A DNA stretch of 5,110 nucleotides from JAVBKA01 sp031546715 (GCA_031546715.1 JAVBKA010000172.1:1-5110), one strand, 5' to 3'. Counted from the stretch's first letter, positions 1 through 5,110 are shown. Translations and numbers: made by a program. Notes: generated by a model from the letters alone, not told the origin.

Positions 1-29
1 GAAGGCATTACTGAGTGCCTGCGCTTTTC

Positions 30-55
30 GTGAAAATATGCAAGCATATTTTCAC
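30..55. repeat. Perfect 12-bp inverted repeat upstream of fliS
   Basis: The arms GTGAAAATATGC (30-41) and GCATATTTTCAC (44-55) are exact reverse complements separated by only AA. As RNA this forms a strong stem after opening a pair or two at the tip. No T-run follows, so it is not a typical intrinsic terminator. It lies 75 bp before the fliS start. Possible roles are an mRNA processing or stability hairpin between flagellar genes, or a dyad operator for a DNA-binding protein; the sequence does not decide. A weaker stem (AGGCATT 3-9 with AGTGCCT 14-20, one G-T pair) lies just upstream. Confidence 0.7.
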
Positions 56-130
56 TACCAGGTTAATTCGCACTTACTTAATACTTATACTGCTTGAAGA
101 ATATTCTATCAATTATCGGAGGATTAATTT

Positions 131-541
131 ATGGTTGCTTATGCAAATCCAGGGTCACAATACAATCAATATAAACAGCAAAGTGCAATGACTGCAAGTC
201 CAGGCGAGCTTACACTTATGCTTTATGATGGCTGTATTAAATATCTTAAGCTCTTTAAGATGTATGTTCAAGAAAAGGATTTGGCCAAGGCAAACGACTC
301 AAGCAAGAAAGCTCAAGCGATTATCGATGAGCTAATTCGCACACTAGACCTAAACTATGAAATCAGCGACGGACTTCTTAGATTATATGACTACATATAC
401 CGAAGAATGATAGACGCAAACATGAAGAAGAATTTAGAAACAGCAGATGAATGCATTTCAATGCTACAAGAGATTCGTGATACATGGCAGCAGGCAATAC
501 GCCTTAATCGTCAGAAAGTTATGGGCTTGTCCCAGGAATAA
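131..541 (+). CDS. fliS: Flagellar export chaperone FliS
   Basis: FliS is a small helical cytoplasmic chaperone. It binds the C-terminal disordered region of newly made flagellin, keeps it unpolymerised, and helps deliver it to the flagellar type III export apparatus. The 136-residue product has the normal family length. Recognisable parts are the N-terminal cap motif NQYKQQSAMTASPGELTLMLYDG (residues 12-34, where the Tyr/Gln-rich segment and the LMLYDG start of helix 1 are diagnostic), a second helix around residues 55-73 (SSKKAQAIIDELIRTLD) and LLRLYDYIYRRMIDAN (82-97). The ATG at 131 is fixed by a GGAGG at 118-122, 8 nt upstream. A strong terminator follows directly, so fliS is the last gene of its transcript; fliT is not present. 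In most relatives fliD precedes it, which the window cannot show. No convincing sigma-28 promoter was seen upstream, so transcription probably reads in from earlier flagellar genes. Confidence 0.97.
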   Translation: MVAYANPGSQYNQYKQQSAMTASPGELTLMLYDGCIKYLKLFKMYVQEKDLAKANDSSKKAQAIIDELIRTLDLNYEISDGLLRLYDYIYRRMIDANMKKNLETADECISMLQEIRDTWQQAIRLNRQKVMGLSQE

Positions 542-554
542 ACCTCCTAGTTTT

Positions 555-585
555 GTACTCGCAGCGAAAGCTGCGAGTACTTTTT
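555..585 (+). terminator. Intrinsic terminator after fliS
   Basis: A perfect 11-bp stem pairs GTACTCGCAGC (555-565) with GCTGCGAGTAC (570-580) around a GAAA tetraloop (566-569), followed by TTTTT (581-585). It starts 13 nt after the fliS stop. TTTT also precedes the left arm at 551-554, which gives A residues rather than a T-run in the other direction, so activity on the minus strand would rely on the AAAAA complement only and is doubtful. It separates the flagellar unit from the downstream cassette. Confidence 0.95.
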
Positions 586-651
586 GTGTGGAAGTGCTGT
601 TTCTCCCATTGCCGACTGAGCCTTTGGCGTGGGAATTGCTCTCGTAAACCC

Positions 652-680
652 TTTACAACGCAGTGAAAAATGGGTATAAT
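652..680 (+). promoter_or_regulatory. Sigma-A/sigma-70 type promoter for the DUF4160-DUF2442 cassette
   Basis: TTTACA (652-657) and a perfect TATAAT (675-680) are separated by exactly 17 bp, close to the vegetative consensus. Transcription would start near 687, leaving a leader of about 110 nt before the ATG at 799. It sits between the fliS terminator and the DUF4160 gene, where a promoter is expected. The leader (687-798) shows no riboswitch I recognise; only a weak GGCA/TGCC stem near 702-719 is visible. The stretch 586-651 shows nothing I can name. Confidence 0.8.
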
Positions 681-786
681 AACCTCACGGTGTAAGTGTG
701 AAGGCAGAGCTTTCGATGCCAAAGAGAGTATTGAGCGCATTACAATAATTAATTGCCAAGAAATTAAGAGTACATTTGCACACATT

Positions 787-791
787 GGAGG
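787..791 (+). promoter_or_regulatory. Ribosome binding site that fixes the DUF4160 start
   Basis: GGAGG lies 7 nt before the ATG at 799. It decides between that ATG and an in-frame ATG at 670. The latter overlaps the promoter -10 box and would be upstream of the transcription start, so it cannot be used from this promoter. Confidence 0.85.
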
Positions 792-798
792 ATATATC

Positions 799-1065
799 AT
801 GCCAACTATTTCCATGTTTTTTGGTATACTTATAAAAATGAATTGGAAGGACAAGGGACAGCATAACTCCCCACACTTTCATGCCTATTATGGTGAATTT
901 GAAGCAGTTTTTGGGCTGAATGGTGAGATTATTTCTGGACAGTTTCCAAAAAAGCAAGCGGCATTTGTTCAGGCATGGGCATTGTTGCATGAAGATGAAC
1001 TTACTGCAGATTGGACGCTTGCGGTAAATGGCGAGGAAATATTTAGAATTGAGCCTTTAAGATAG
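799..1065 (+). CDS. DUF4160 domain protein, possible partner in a two-gene module
   Basis: The product of 88 residues matches the DUF4160 family across its whole length: MPTISMFFGILIKM at the start, the signature SPHFHAYYGE (24-33), the acidic/Gly segment FGLNGEIISGQFP (38-50), a helix KKQAAFVQAWALLHEDEL (51-68) and the closing WTLAVNGEEIFRIEPL (72-87). No signal peptide or membrane segment is visible, so it should be a small cytoplasmic protein. The molecular function of the family is not established. It is commonly encoded next to a DUF2442 protein, as here, and such pairs have been suggested to be toxin-antitoxin-like; that is a suggestion, not shown by this sequence. The start at 799 is chosen for its GGAGG. 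The stop codon TAG (1063-1065) overlaps the AGGAG ribosome binding site of the next gene, which implies translational coupling. Confidence 0.92.
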   Translation: MPTISMFFGILIKMNWKDKGQHNSPHFHAYYGEFEAVFGLNGEIISGQFPKKQAAFVQAWALLHEDELTADWTLAVNGEEIFRIEPLR

Positions 1066-1074
1066 GAGAACAAT

Positions 1075-1356
1075 ATGAGTTTAGCGGAAAAAATGATATG
1101 CGGCGAACCTTTAGGACATCGTGTAGTAGCGGTTGTACCCAAGGATAACTATGCCTTGCTTCTTACATTTAGTAATGGCGAGCGCAGAATCTTTGACGCA
1201 AGACCATTGCTGGAAATACCGGTGTTCAAAGCATTAAACAGGAAGCCGTTTTTTGAATCGGTTAAGGTTGAATACGGTACAATTGCGTGGGCGCAAGACA
1301 TTGACTATTGCCCTGATACGCTCTATATTGAAAGCACGCCGTATATCGGAGAGTAA
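1075..1356 (+). CDS. DUF2442 domain protein, partner of the DUF4160 protein
   Basis: The 93-residue product fits the DUF2442 family: RVVAVVPKDNYALLLTFSNGERRIFDARPLL (16-46), where the pattern V-x-P-x-x-(D/N)-Y-x-L-x-L-x-F-x-N-G-E-x-R-x-F-D is the family hallmark; then VFKALNRKPFFESVKVEYGTIAW (50-72) and DIDYCPDTLY (75-84). Family members are small mixed alpha/beta proteins, sometimes fused to a helix-turn-helix domain; no such domain is present here. The function is unknown. The gene begins 9 nt after the DUF4160 stop, with AGGAG at 1064-1068 overlapping that stop and 6 nt before the ATG. The two are therefore one operon and probably work together. No terminator is visible in the 102 nt that follow, so readthrough into prfB is plausible; that gap holds only weak promoter-like sequence. 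Confidence 0.92.
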   Translation: MSLAEKMICGEPLGHRVVAVVPKDNYALLLTFSNGERRIFDARPLLEIPVFKALNRKPFFESVKVEYGTIAWAQDIDYCPDTLYIESTPYIGE

Positions 1357-1458
1357 ATCAAGGATGAACGCAAATTCGCTGTTAGACAATAGAAATAAAT
1401 AGCATAATTCCGAATTAATACAGCCGTGATGAAAAGTTTTTAGAAATGGTGGACAAAT

Positions 1459-2583
1459 ATGATTGAGTTTGACATATACAAGGCGAAGCTGATAACAATG
1501 CAGCCTGCGCTGGAGGAGCTAAGCAGAGGACTGGGGCTTGAGGAGGCTCAGACTGAGCTGAAAATCCTTGAGGACAAAACCGCCGAAGAGGGCTTTTGGA
1601 ACGACCTGGCTAATTCGCAGACAGTGCTTAAGTCTATCAAACGCCTTAAGGATAAAATAGACAGCTACAAGCGACTTTTCAGCACTTGGGAGGACTTAAC
1701 CGTTCTTTGTGAAATGGCTACCGAGGAAGGTGACGAGAGCATCATTCCTGAGCTAATTTCTGGAGCTGACAAGCTTGAATCGGATATTTCGTCTGCAAGA
1801 CTGGCCACACTATTGTCCGGAGAGTACGACAATACAGCGGCTATAATGTCTTTCCACGCAGGCGCGGGAGGCACAGAGGCGCAGGACTGGGCTGAGATGC
1901 TATTCCGTATGTACACTCACTGGGCGGAGCGTCACGGCTGCACCTGCAAGGTTATGGATTATCTTGACGGCGATGAAGCGGGGCTTAAGGCGGCAACCAT
2001 TCTAATTGAAGGTGAAAACGCATATGGTTACTTAAAAAGTGAGCACGGCGTTCACCGTTTAGTGCGTATATCGCCCTTTGATTCCTCTGGCAGACGGCAC
2101 ACGTCCTTTGCGGCTATAGAGGTTATGCCCGACCTGTCGAGTACTGATATGCAAATCGATATCCGTGAAGAGGATTTACAGGTTGACACTTACCGTTCAG
2201 GCGGCGCAGGCGGTCAGCATGTTAATAAAACTGAAAGCGCAATCCGAATTACACATGTACCATCGGGCATCGTGGTAGCCTGTCAAAACGAACGAAGCCA
2301 GCACCAAAACCGCGAGGTAGCCATGCGTATGTTAAAATCACGCCTCCTTGAGATTAAGGAACGTGAGCATTATGACAAAATTGAGGATATTAAAGGCGTT
2401 CAAAAGGCGATAGAATGGGGAAGTCAAATCCGTTCCTATGTTTTTATGCCCTACACCCTTGCAAAAGACCATAGAACAGGCTTCGAATCAGGTAACATCG
2501 GTGCTGTTATGGACGGTGAAATTGACGGCTTTATCTCGGCATACTTAACTGCGTCTGCAACGGGAAATTGGCTTACGAAATAG
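1459..2583 (+). CDS. prfB: Peptide chain release factor 2 (RF2), without programmed frameshift
   Basis: RF2 recognises UGA and UAA stop codons in the ribosomal A site and triggers hydrolysis of peptidyl-tRNA. The anticodon-mimic tripeptide SPF is at residues 205-207 (RF1 has PxT instead), which identifies RF2 rather than RF1. The catalytic GGQ is at 251-253 within SGGAGGQHVNKTESAIRITH. The N-terminal helical domain (about 1-110, with GFWND at 45-49), the GAGGTEAQDWAEML segment (135-148) and the C-terminal FESGNIGAVMDGEIDGFI are all present. The length of 374 is slightly above that of E. coli RF2 (365). Most bacterial prfB genes need a +1 frameshift at CTT TGA near codon 25; here the equivalent site reads GGG CTT GAG (codons 26-28, 1534-1542) and the frame is continuous. 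The ATG at 1459 is preceded by a modest GGTGGA (1448-1453). The gene ends with TAG, which RF2 does not read. Confidence 0.98.
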   Translation: MIEFDIYKAKLITMQPALEELSRGLGLEEAQTELKILEDKTAEEGFWNDLANSQTVLKSIKRLKDKIDSYKRLFSTWEDLTVLCEMATEEGDESIIPELISGADKLESDISSARLATLLSGEYDNTAAIMSFHAGAGGTEAQDWAEMLFRMYTHWAERHGCTCKVMDYLDGDEAGLKAATILIEGENAYGYLKSEHGVHRLVRISPFDSSGRRHTSFAAIEVMPDLSSTDMQIDIREEDLQVDTYRSGGAGGQHVNKTESAIRITHVPSGIVVACQNERSQHQNREVAMRMLKSRLLEIKEREHYDKIEDIKGVQKAIEWGSQIRSYVFMPYTLAKDHRTGFESGNIGAVMDGEIDGFISAYLTASATGNWLTK

Positions 2584-2612
2584 TGCGCTTTGAAACGTGA
2601 AGGAGTGAGGAC

Positions 2613-3266
2613 GTGCCTGTATACACTTATTTTTCACAAAAGCTCCCCCGTGACTTAGAGGGCAGAATATCATATGTAAGCGGTATGGGCTTTGAGCCGC
2701 TGTATACGGTGAACCAAGTCCACGGCGACACTGTAGTATACGTTGGCGAAGACTATGCTTATCAAGACGCCGATGCACTTATCTCGGACAAATCGGAGAT
2801 ATTTTTAGCCGTCAAAACTGCTGATTGCGTCCCGATTTTGCTATGGGATAATACGCTAAAGGTATGCGGCGCAGTTCATTCAGGCTGGAAGGGGACTTCG
2901 TTGCGCATTGCGGTGAGAGCTGTGGAAGCGATGGTACAGCGTTTTGGCAGTGCCCCGGACAATATATCTGCCGCAATAGGCCCATGTATATGCGGAGACT
3001 GCTACGAGGTCAGCCAAGAGGTTGTTGACGCAATCGGCACTGACTGCGACGGTTTCGTCAATTATGATACGCCAAAGCCGCATGTTGACCTTGCGAAAAT
3101 AGTCAAGCATCAATTAACACAGGCGGGACTAACAAATATTTCTATTTCAAAAGAGTGTACACGCTGTAATAGTGACACATATTGGTCGCATCGTGCGCAT
3201 GGAAGTGAAAGAGGGCTTCAATTATCAATAGTCGGTTTTTCAGAAAAAAAGCTTATCTGCTGTTAA
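2613..3266 (+). CDS. pgeF: Laccase-domain (PgeF/YfiH/YlmD) family zinc enzyme, GTG start
   Basis: This family (Cu-oxidase_4, PF02578) includes E. coli PgeF/YfiH, linked to peptidoglycan quality control, and members reported as purine nucleoside phosphorylases/adenosine deaminases; the substrate here cannot be told. The expected metal ligands are present: His37 in NQVHGD, Cys72 in KTADCVPILL and His89 in AVHSGWKGT, with spacings of 35 and 17 residues, close to those in E. coli YfiH (H71, C107, H124, from memory). Further family motifs are DADALIS (52-58), AIGPCICGDCYEV (121-133) and CTRCNSDTYWSHRAHGSERG (182-201). GTG at 2613 is the start: AGGAG lies at 2601-2605 and an in-frame stop at 2598-2600 excludes a longer protein. 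At 217 residues it is short; about 34 residues are missing ahead of the first ligand relative to E. coli. It starts 29 nt after prfB and its 3' end overlaps the lipoprotein gene. Confidence 0.93.
   Translation: MPVYTYFSQKLPRDLEGRISYVSGMGFEPLYTVNQVHGDTVVYVGEDYAYQDADALISDKSEIFLAVKTADCVPILLWDNTLKVCGAVHSGWKGTSLRIAVRAVEAMVQRFGSAPDNISAAIGPCICGDCYEVSQEVVDAIGTDCDGFVNYDTPKPHVDLAKIVKHQLTQAGLTNISISKECTRCNSDTYWSHRAHGSERGLQLSIVGFSEKKLICC
3210..3223 (+). promoter_or_regulatory. Probable ribosome binding site and non-AUG (ATT) start for the lipoprotein
   Basis: AGAGGG (3210-3215), inside the end of pgeF, lies 5 nt before ATT at 3221 and 8 nt before ATC at 3224. The lipoprotein frame is closed by TGA at 3206-3208. 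Between that stop and the lipobox cysteine codon at 3296 there is no ATG, GTG or TTG. ATT is a rare but genuine start codon (infC and pcnB of E. coli), so ATT 3221 or ATC 3224 is the best reading. CTG at 3257 or 3260 would leave no basic residues before the hydrophobic core and has no ribosome binding site. Confidence 0.55.
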
Positions 3267-4876
3267 TTATATTATTAATAAGTACATTATCTGGTTGCTT
3301 CTCTGAGTTTGTCGGCGTTGACCCAGATTATATAGCCTTGCCCTCCTTAAAGCCTGAGGAAACCCAATCCCCTGAGCCGTCATACTTAATTCCCGAAGGG
3401 CCTGCAAAAACGGTGACCTTTAGTCTTGCGTGGACTAAATGCGCCTCCTTTTTCCCCATCACGAACACAGACCCATTAAATGCGCAGGTGATACCACTCT
3501 GTTATGAAGGGTTGTTTGAGCTAACACCCGATTTTGAAATAAAAAATGTGCTGTGCGATAGCTGGAAACGTGTTGACAGCTTGACATATTCCTTTACTCT
3601 GCGACCAGATGTTACCTTTCACAACGGCGAAAAGTTGACCTCGGCAGACGTTGTGTATTCGCTCCAAGAAGCCACTGCGCCATCCTCGACTCATTACAAC
3701 ACCTTGAGAAAAGTTGACAAAGCCGTTGCAATCAGCGAGCTTGAGGTTGAAGTGAAGCTGCTTTCACCTATGGCAAACCTTCCTGCGGTGCTGACATTTC
3801 CGATTTTGAGTGAAGCCGCAAAAAATGAGAGCTTTCAATCGGGAACTGGCGTCTATCAAATTGCGTCGGAGATTTACGACCCAGAGGTGGTCACAGAGGG
3901 CAGCTCTGAACAAGAAGGCAATACCATCAGCTATTTTTTGAAACCCTTTGATAATTATTGGCAGGAGATTGCACCGCCTGAATTGAGAATTGACTTAATT
4001 GAAATTAAAAACCCCGAGGAAAGAGCCTTCTTTTTTCAGTTTGGCGCAATTTCAATGCTCCAAATGAATGAATGGGACCCACTTTCCACGGATATACACT
4101 CAGTTTGCGAAAGATATCAAGCCTTGGATTCTACCCTGCAATTTGTCGCAATCAACCCCCGCACCGAGCCGTTAAAAGACCCCGCCTTGCGCAAGGCAAT
4201 CGCCCATGTGCTGGACAGACAGCGCATTACAGAGCAGACATACGGCAATCAAGCGATCGTTTCTCAAAGTATTTCACCCATCGGCAACCCATCGGCGGTT
4301 GAATATGATTTCCATGCGGGCGAGCTATTGTTGACAGGGCTTAACGTTAAGGACGACAACAGCGACAATATTTTAGATTACGTTAAGGACAGAGTTTCAT
4401 ATCCGCTGGAATTTACCATGATTGTAAACTCGGAGGACTCCGCCAAGCTGCAAGGGGCAACTATGTTTGCAGATTCCTTGAACGCCATGGGAATCACTGT
4501 GAACACGCGGAATTTGAGCTTTGAGCTATATCAGCGAGCAATTATAGTAGGGGACTACGATTTTGCATGGGCGCAATCAAGACTTTCGCCAGATTTTGAC
4601 CCTTCTGTGTTTTACAGCGAGAACGGCGGGCTTAATTTACCCCGCAATAGCCCAAGTGAAAAAATGTCCGCCGCACTGAAATATTACTCCGAATCCGCAC
4701 CTGTATACAGAACAGGCGCGCTAAGGTCGGTTTACGACGAGGCGATTAACGAGTCGTACATTTTACCTGTGTGTTTTTTAAAAAGCACACTTCTCACGGC
4801 GAAGGGCTTGTTTATAAACCCCACACCTGCGGGGCAAAATCTTTATTATAATTTTAAGAATTGGAAGCGTTATTAA
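3221..4876 (+). CDS. Family 5 (oligopeptide/dipeptide type) ABC solute-binding lipoprotein
   Basis: The protein belongs to the SBP_bac_5 family (OppA/DppA-like), which captures peptides or other solutes at the outer face of the membrane for an ABC importer. From the proposed ATT start it has 551 residues. Residues 1-26 form a lipoprotein signal peptide: basic RFFRKK (5-10), hydrophobic AYLLLIILLISTL (11-23) and lipobox LSGC with Cys26 to be lipidated. Family motifs follow: CYEGLFEL (94-101), the signature FHNGEKLTSADVVYSL (133-148), LKDPALRKAIAHVLDRQRI (318-336), an Asp-rich DDNSDNILD loop (378-386) and DFAWAQSRLSPDFDP (447-460). The first conventional start (TTG 3338) would discard the signal peptide and has no ribosome binding site, so it is unlikely. 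The reading frame overlaps pgeF by 46 nt. No permease or ATPase genes are in the window, so it may be an orphan or a subunit of a transporter encoded elsewhere; the substrate is unknown. Confidence 0.9.
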   Translation: MINSRFFRKKAYLLLIILLISTLSGCFSEFVGVDPDYIALPSLKPEETQSPEPSYLIPEGPAKTVTFSLAWTKCASFFPITNTDPLNAQVIPLCYEGLFELTPDFEIKNVLCDSWKRVDSLTYSFTLRPDVTFHNGEKLTSADVVYSLQEATAPSSTHYNTLRKVDKAVAISELEVEVKLLSPMANLPAVLTFPILSEAAKNESFQSGTGVYQIASEIYDPEVVTEGSSEQEGNTISYFLKPFDNYWQEIAPPELRIDLIEIKNPEERAFFFQFGAISMLQMNEWDPLSTDIHSVCERYQALDSTLQFVAINPRTEPLKDPALRKAIAHVLDRQRITEQTYGNQAIVSQSISPIGNPSAVEYDFHAGELLLTGLNVKDDNSDNILDYVKDRVSYPLEFTMIVNSEDSAKLQGATMFADSLNAMGITVNTRNLSFELYQRAIIVGDYDFAWAQSRLSPDFDPSVFYSENGGLNLPRNSPSEKMSAALKYYSESAPVYRTGALRSVYDEAINESYILPVCFLKSTLLTAKGLFINPTPAGQNLYYNFKNWKRY

Positions 4877-4877
4877 A

Positions 4878-4916
4878 AAATTAACGCTTAGGGGATAATA
4901 CCCTAAGCGTTAATTT
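4878..4916. terminator. Strong hairpin terminator after the lipoprotein gene, probably bidirectional
   Basis: A perfect 14-bp stem pairs ATTAACGCTTAGGG (4880-4893) with CCCTAAGCGTTAAT (4901-4914) around GATAATA; two more A-T pairs extend it to 4878-4916. It begins 2 nt after the lipoprotein stop. On the + strand the tail is short (TTTAATA). On the minus strand the A-run at 4875-4880 gives a T-rich tail, so it could also stop a convergent gene lying to the right of the window. Confidence 0.88.
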
Positions 4917-4961
4917 AATAGACCTGTTCGGTACCCATTTACCGCAAATGGCTGCTTGGGC

Positions 4962-5100
4962 AACCACCCCGCCAACTGCGGTTGGCACCCCTCCACAGAG
5001 GGGAATAAGTTGTGCGGGGTAATTTCCTCTGTGGAGGGGTGGCGCGAAGCGACGGTTAATTCCCCTCTGTGGAGGGGTGGCGCGTAGCGACGGGGTGGTT
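4962..5100. mobile_element. 139-bp inverted-repeat element (MITE/REP-like), no coding capacity
   Basis: The element is bounded by perfect 10-bp terminal inverted repeats, AACCACCCCG (4962-4971) and CGGGGTGGTT (5091-5100). Inside these a 20-bp perfect inverted repeat pairs 4986-5005 with 5060-5079 (core ACCCCTCCACAGAGGGG). Between the left arms lies a small hairpin, GCCAAC-TGCG-GTTGGC (4971-4986). The whole folds as one large palindrome with side hairpins. It is visibly richer in G and C than the surrounding genes and lies just past a terminator, a typical place for REP- or MITE-like repeats. No target-site duplication is evident. Similar CCCCTCCACAGAGGGG repeats are, from memory, frequent in gut clostridial genomes; a genome-wide count would settle whether this is a dispersed family. 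Confidence 0.75.
5026..5093. repeat. Two tandem 30-bp repeats with a 38-bp period inside the element
   Basis: Copies at 5026-5055 and 5064-5093 begin CCTCTGTGGAGGGGTGGCGC and end AGCGACGG; they differ at one base (A at 5047, T at 5085). The intervening TTAATTCC also echoes the AATTTCC in front of copy one. Together with the inverted copy at 4986-5001 the core motif occurs three times, twice in one orientation and once in the other, which suggests internal duplication of one arm of the palindrome. Confidence 0.85.
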
Positions 5101-5110
5101 AGGCTTCACG

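Noticed and set aside
63..91. Promoter-like TTAATT/TATACT (17-bp spacing) ahead of fliS
   Set aside because: The -35 matches the consensus at only half of its positions and the region is AT-rich; not distinguishable from chance.
2..97. Open frame of 31 codons ending in TGA at 95-97, possible tail of an upstream gene such as fliD
   Set aside because: The translation does not resemble the FliD C-terminus or anything I recognise, and it runs through the 12-bp palindrome; too short to support.
447..647. Open frame overlapping the fliS end
   Set aside because: It lies in another frame of fliS, runs through the terminator hairpin and has no ribosome binding site or recognisable product.
670..798. 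Longer DUF4160 reading frame starting at ATG 670
   Set aside because: The ATG overlaps the TATAAT box, has no ribosome binding site, and the added 43 residues do not resemble the family; ATG 799 has GGAGG and begins with the typical MPTIS.
519..990. Minus-strand open frames opposite fliS and the DUF4160 gene
   Set aside because: They lie opposite real genes and the promoter, show no family motifs and run antisense through the terminator.
1383..1408. Promoter-like TAGACA/CATAAT ahead of prfB
   Set aside because: The spacing is 14 bp, too short for a sigma-70 type promoter.
1665..3113. Minus-strand open frames opposite prfB and pgeF
   Set aside because: They are shadows of strongly conserved + strand genes and have no recognisable domains.
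4072..4302. Alternative-frame open frame inside the lipoprotein gene
   Set aside because: The host frame carries clear SBP_bac_5 motifs here; this frame has none.
4986..5093. CRISPR array
   Set aside because: Only two direct copies with an 8-nt gap and one inverted copy; no spacers of CRISPR length and no cas genes.

Overview
The window looks like a piece of a motile clostridial (Bacillota) chromosome of moderate GC, possibly from the Oscillospiraceae/Ruminococcaceae group. The evidence is a FliS with Gram-positive-type sequence, strong GGAGG ribosome binding sites, a Gram-positive-style substrate-binding lipoprotein, and GC-rich palindromic repeats of a kind I associate with gut clostridia. 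The lineage is an inference; no rRNA or other marker is present. All convincing genes lie on the + strand.

Layout: positions 1-130 are a leader with a perfect 12-bp palindrome, followed by fliS (131-541), a flagellin export chaperone. A textbook terminator (555-585) closes the flagellar unit. A near-consensus vegetative promoter (652-680) and a leader of roughly 110 nt then precede two small genes of the DUF4160 and DUF2442 families (799-1065, 1075-1356), which are tightly coupled. After a 102-nt gap come prfB (release factor 2, 1459-2583), a PgeF/YfiH-type laccase-domain enzyme starting at GTG (2613-3266), and an oligopeptide-type solute-binding lipoprotein (about 3221-4876) whose signal peptide is encoded inside the 3' end of the PgeF gene. 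A second strong hairpin terminator (4878-4916) ends the unit. The last stretch holds a 139-bp inverted-repeat element (4962-5100) resembling a MITE or REP element.

How the genes relate: in Bacillus subtilis the order is fliD-fliS-fliT-hpf-secA-prfB. Here fliS and prfB remain near each other, but the intervening genes are absent and the DUF4160/DUF2442 pair sits between them with its own promoter, like an inserted cassette. From that promoter to the 4878 terminator there is no other clear terminator, so the pair, prfB, pgeF and the lipoprotein may be co-transcribed.

Most of the window is ordinary core genome. The points worth a second look are: the lipoprotein has a full signal peptide and lipobox but no ATG, GTG or TTG in frame ahead of them, with ATT or ATC as the likely start; a dnaX-like A AAA AAG heptamer in the pgeF reading frame inside the same overlap; a prfB that is in frame where most relatives carry the programmed CTTTGA frameshift; the uncharacterised DUF4160/DUF2442 pair; and the terminal palindromic repeat. 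I see no clear evidence for a wholly new multi-gene system.
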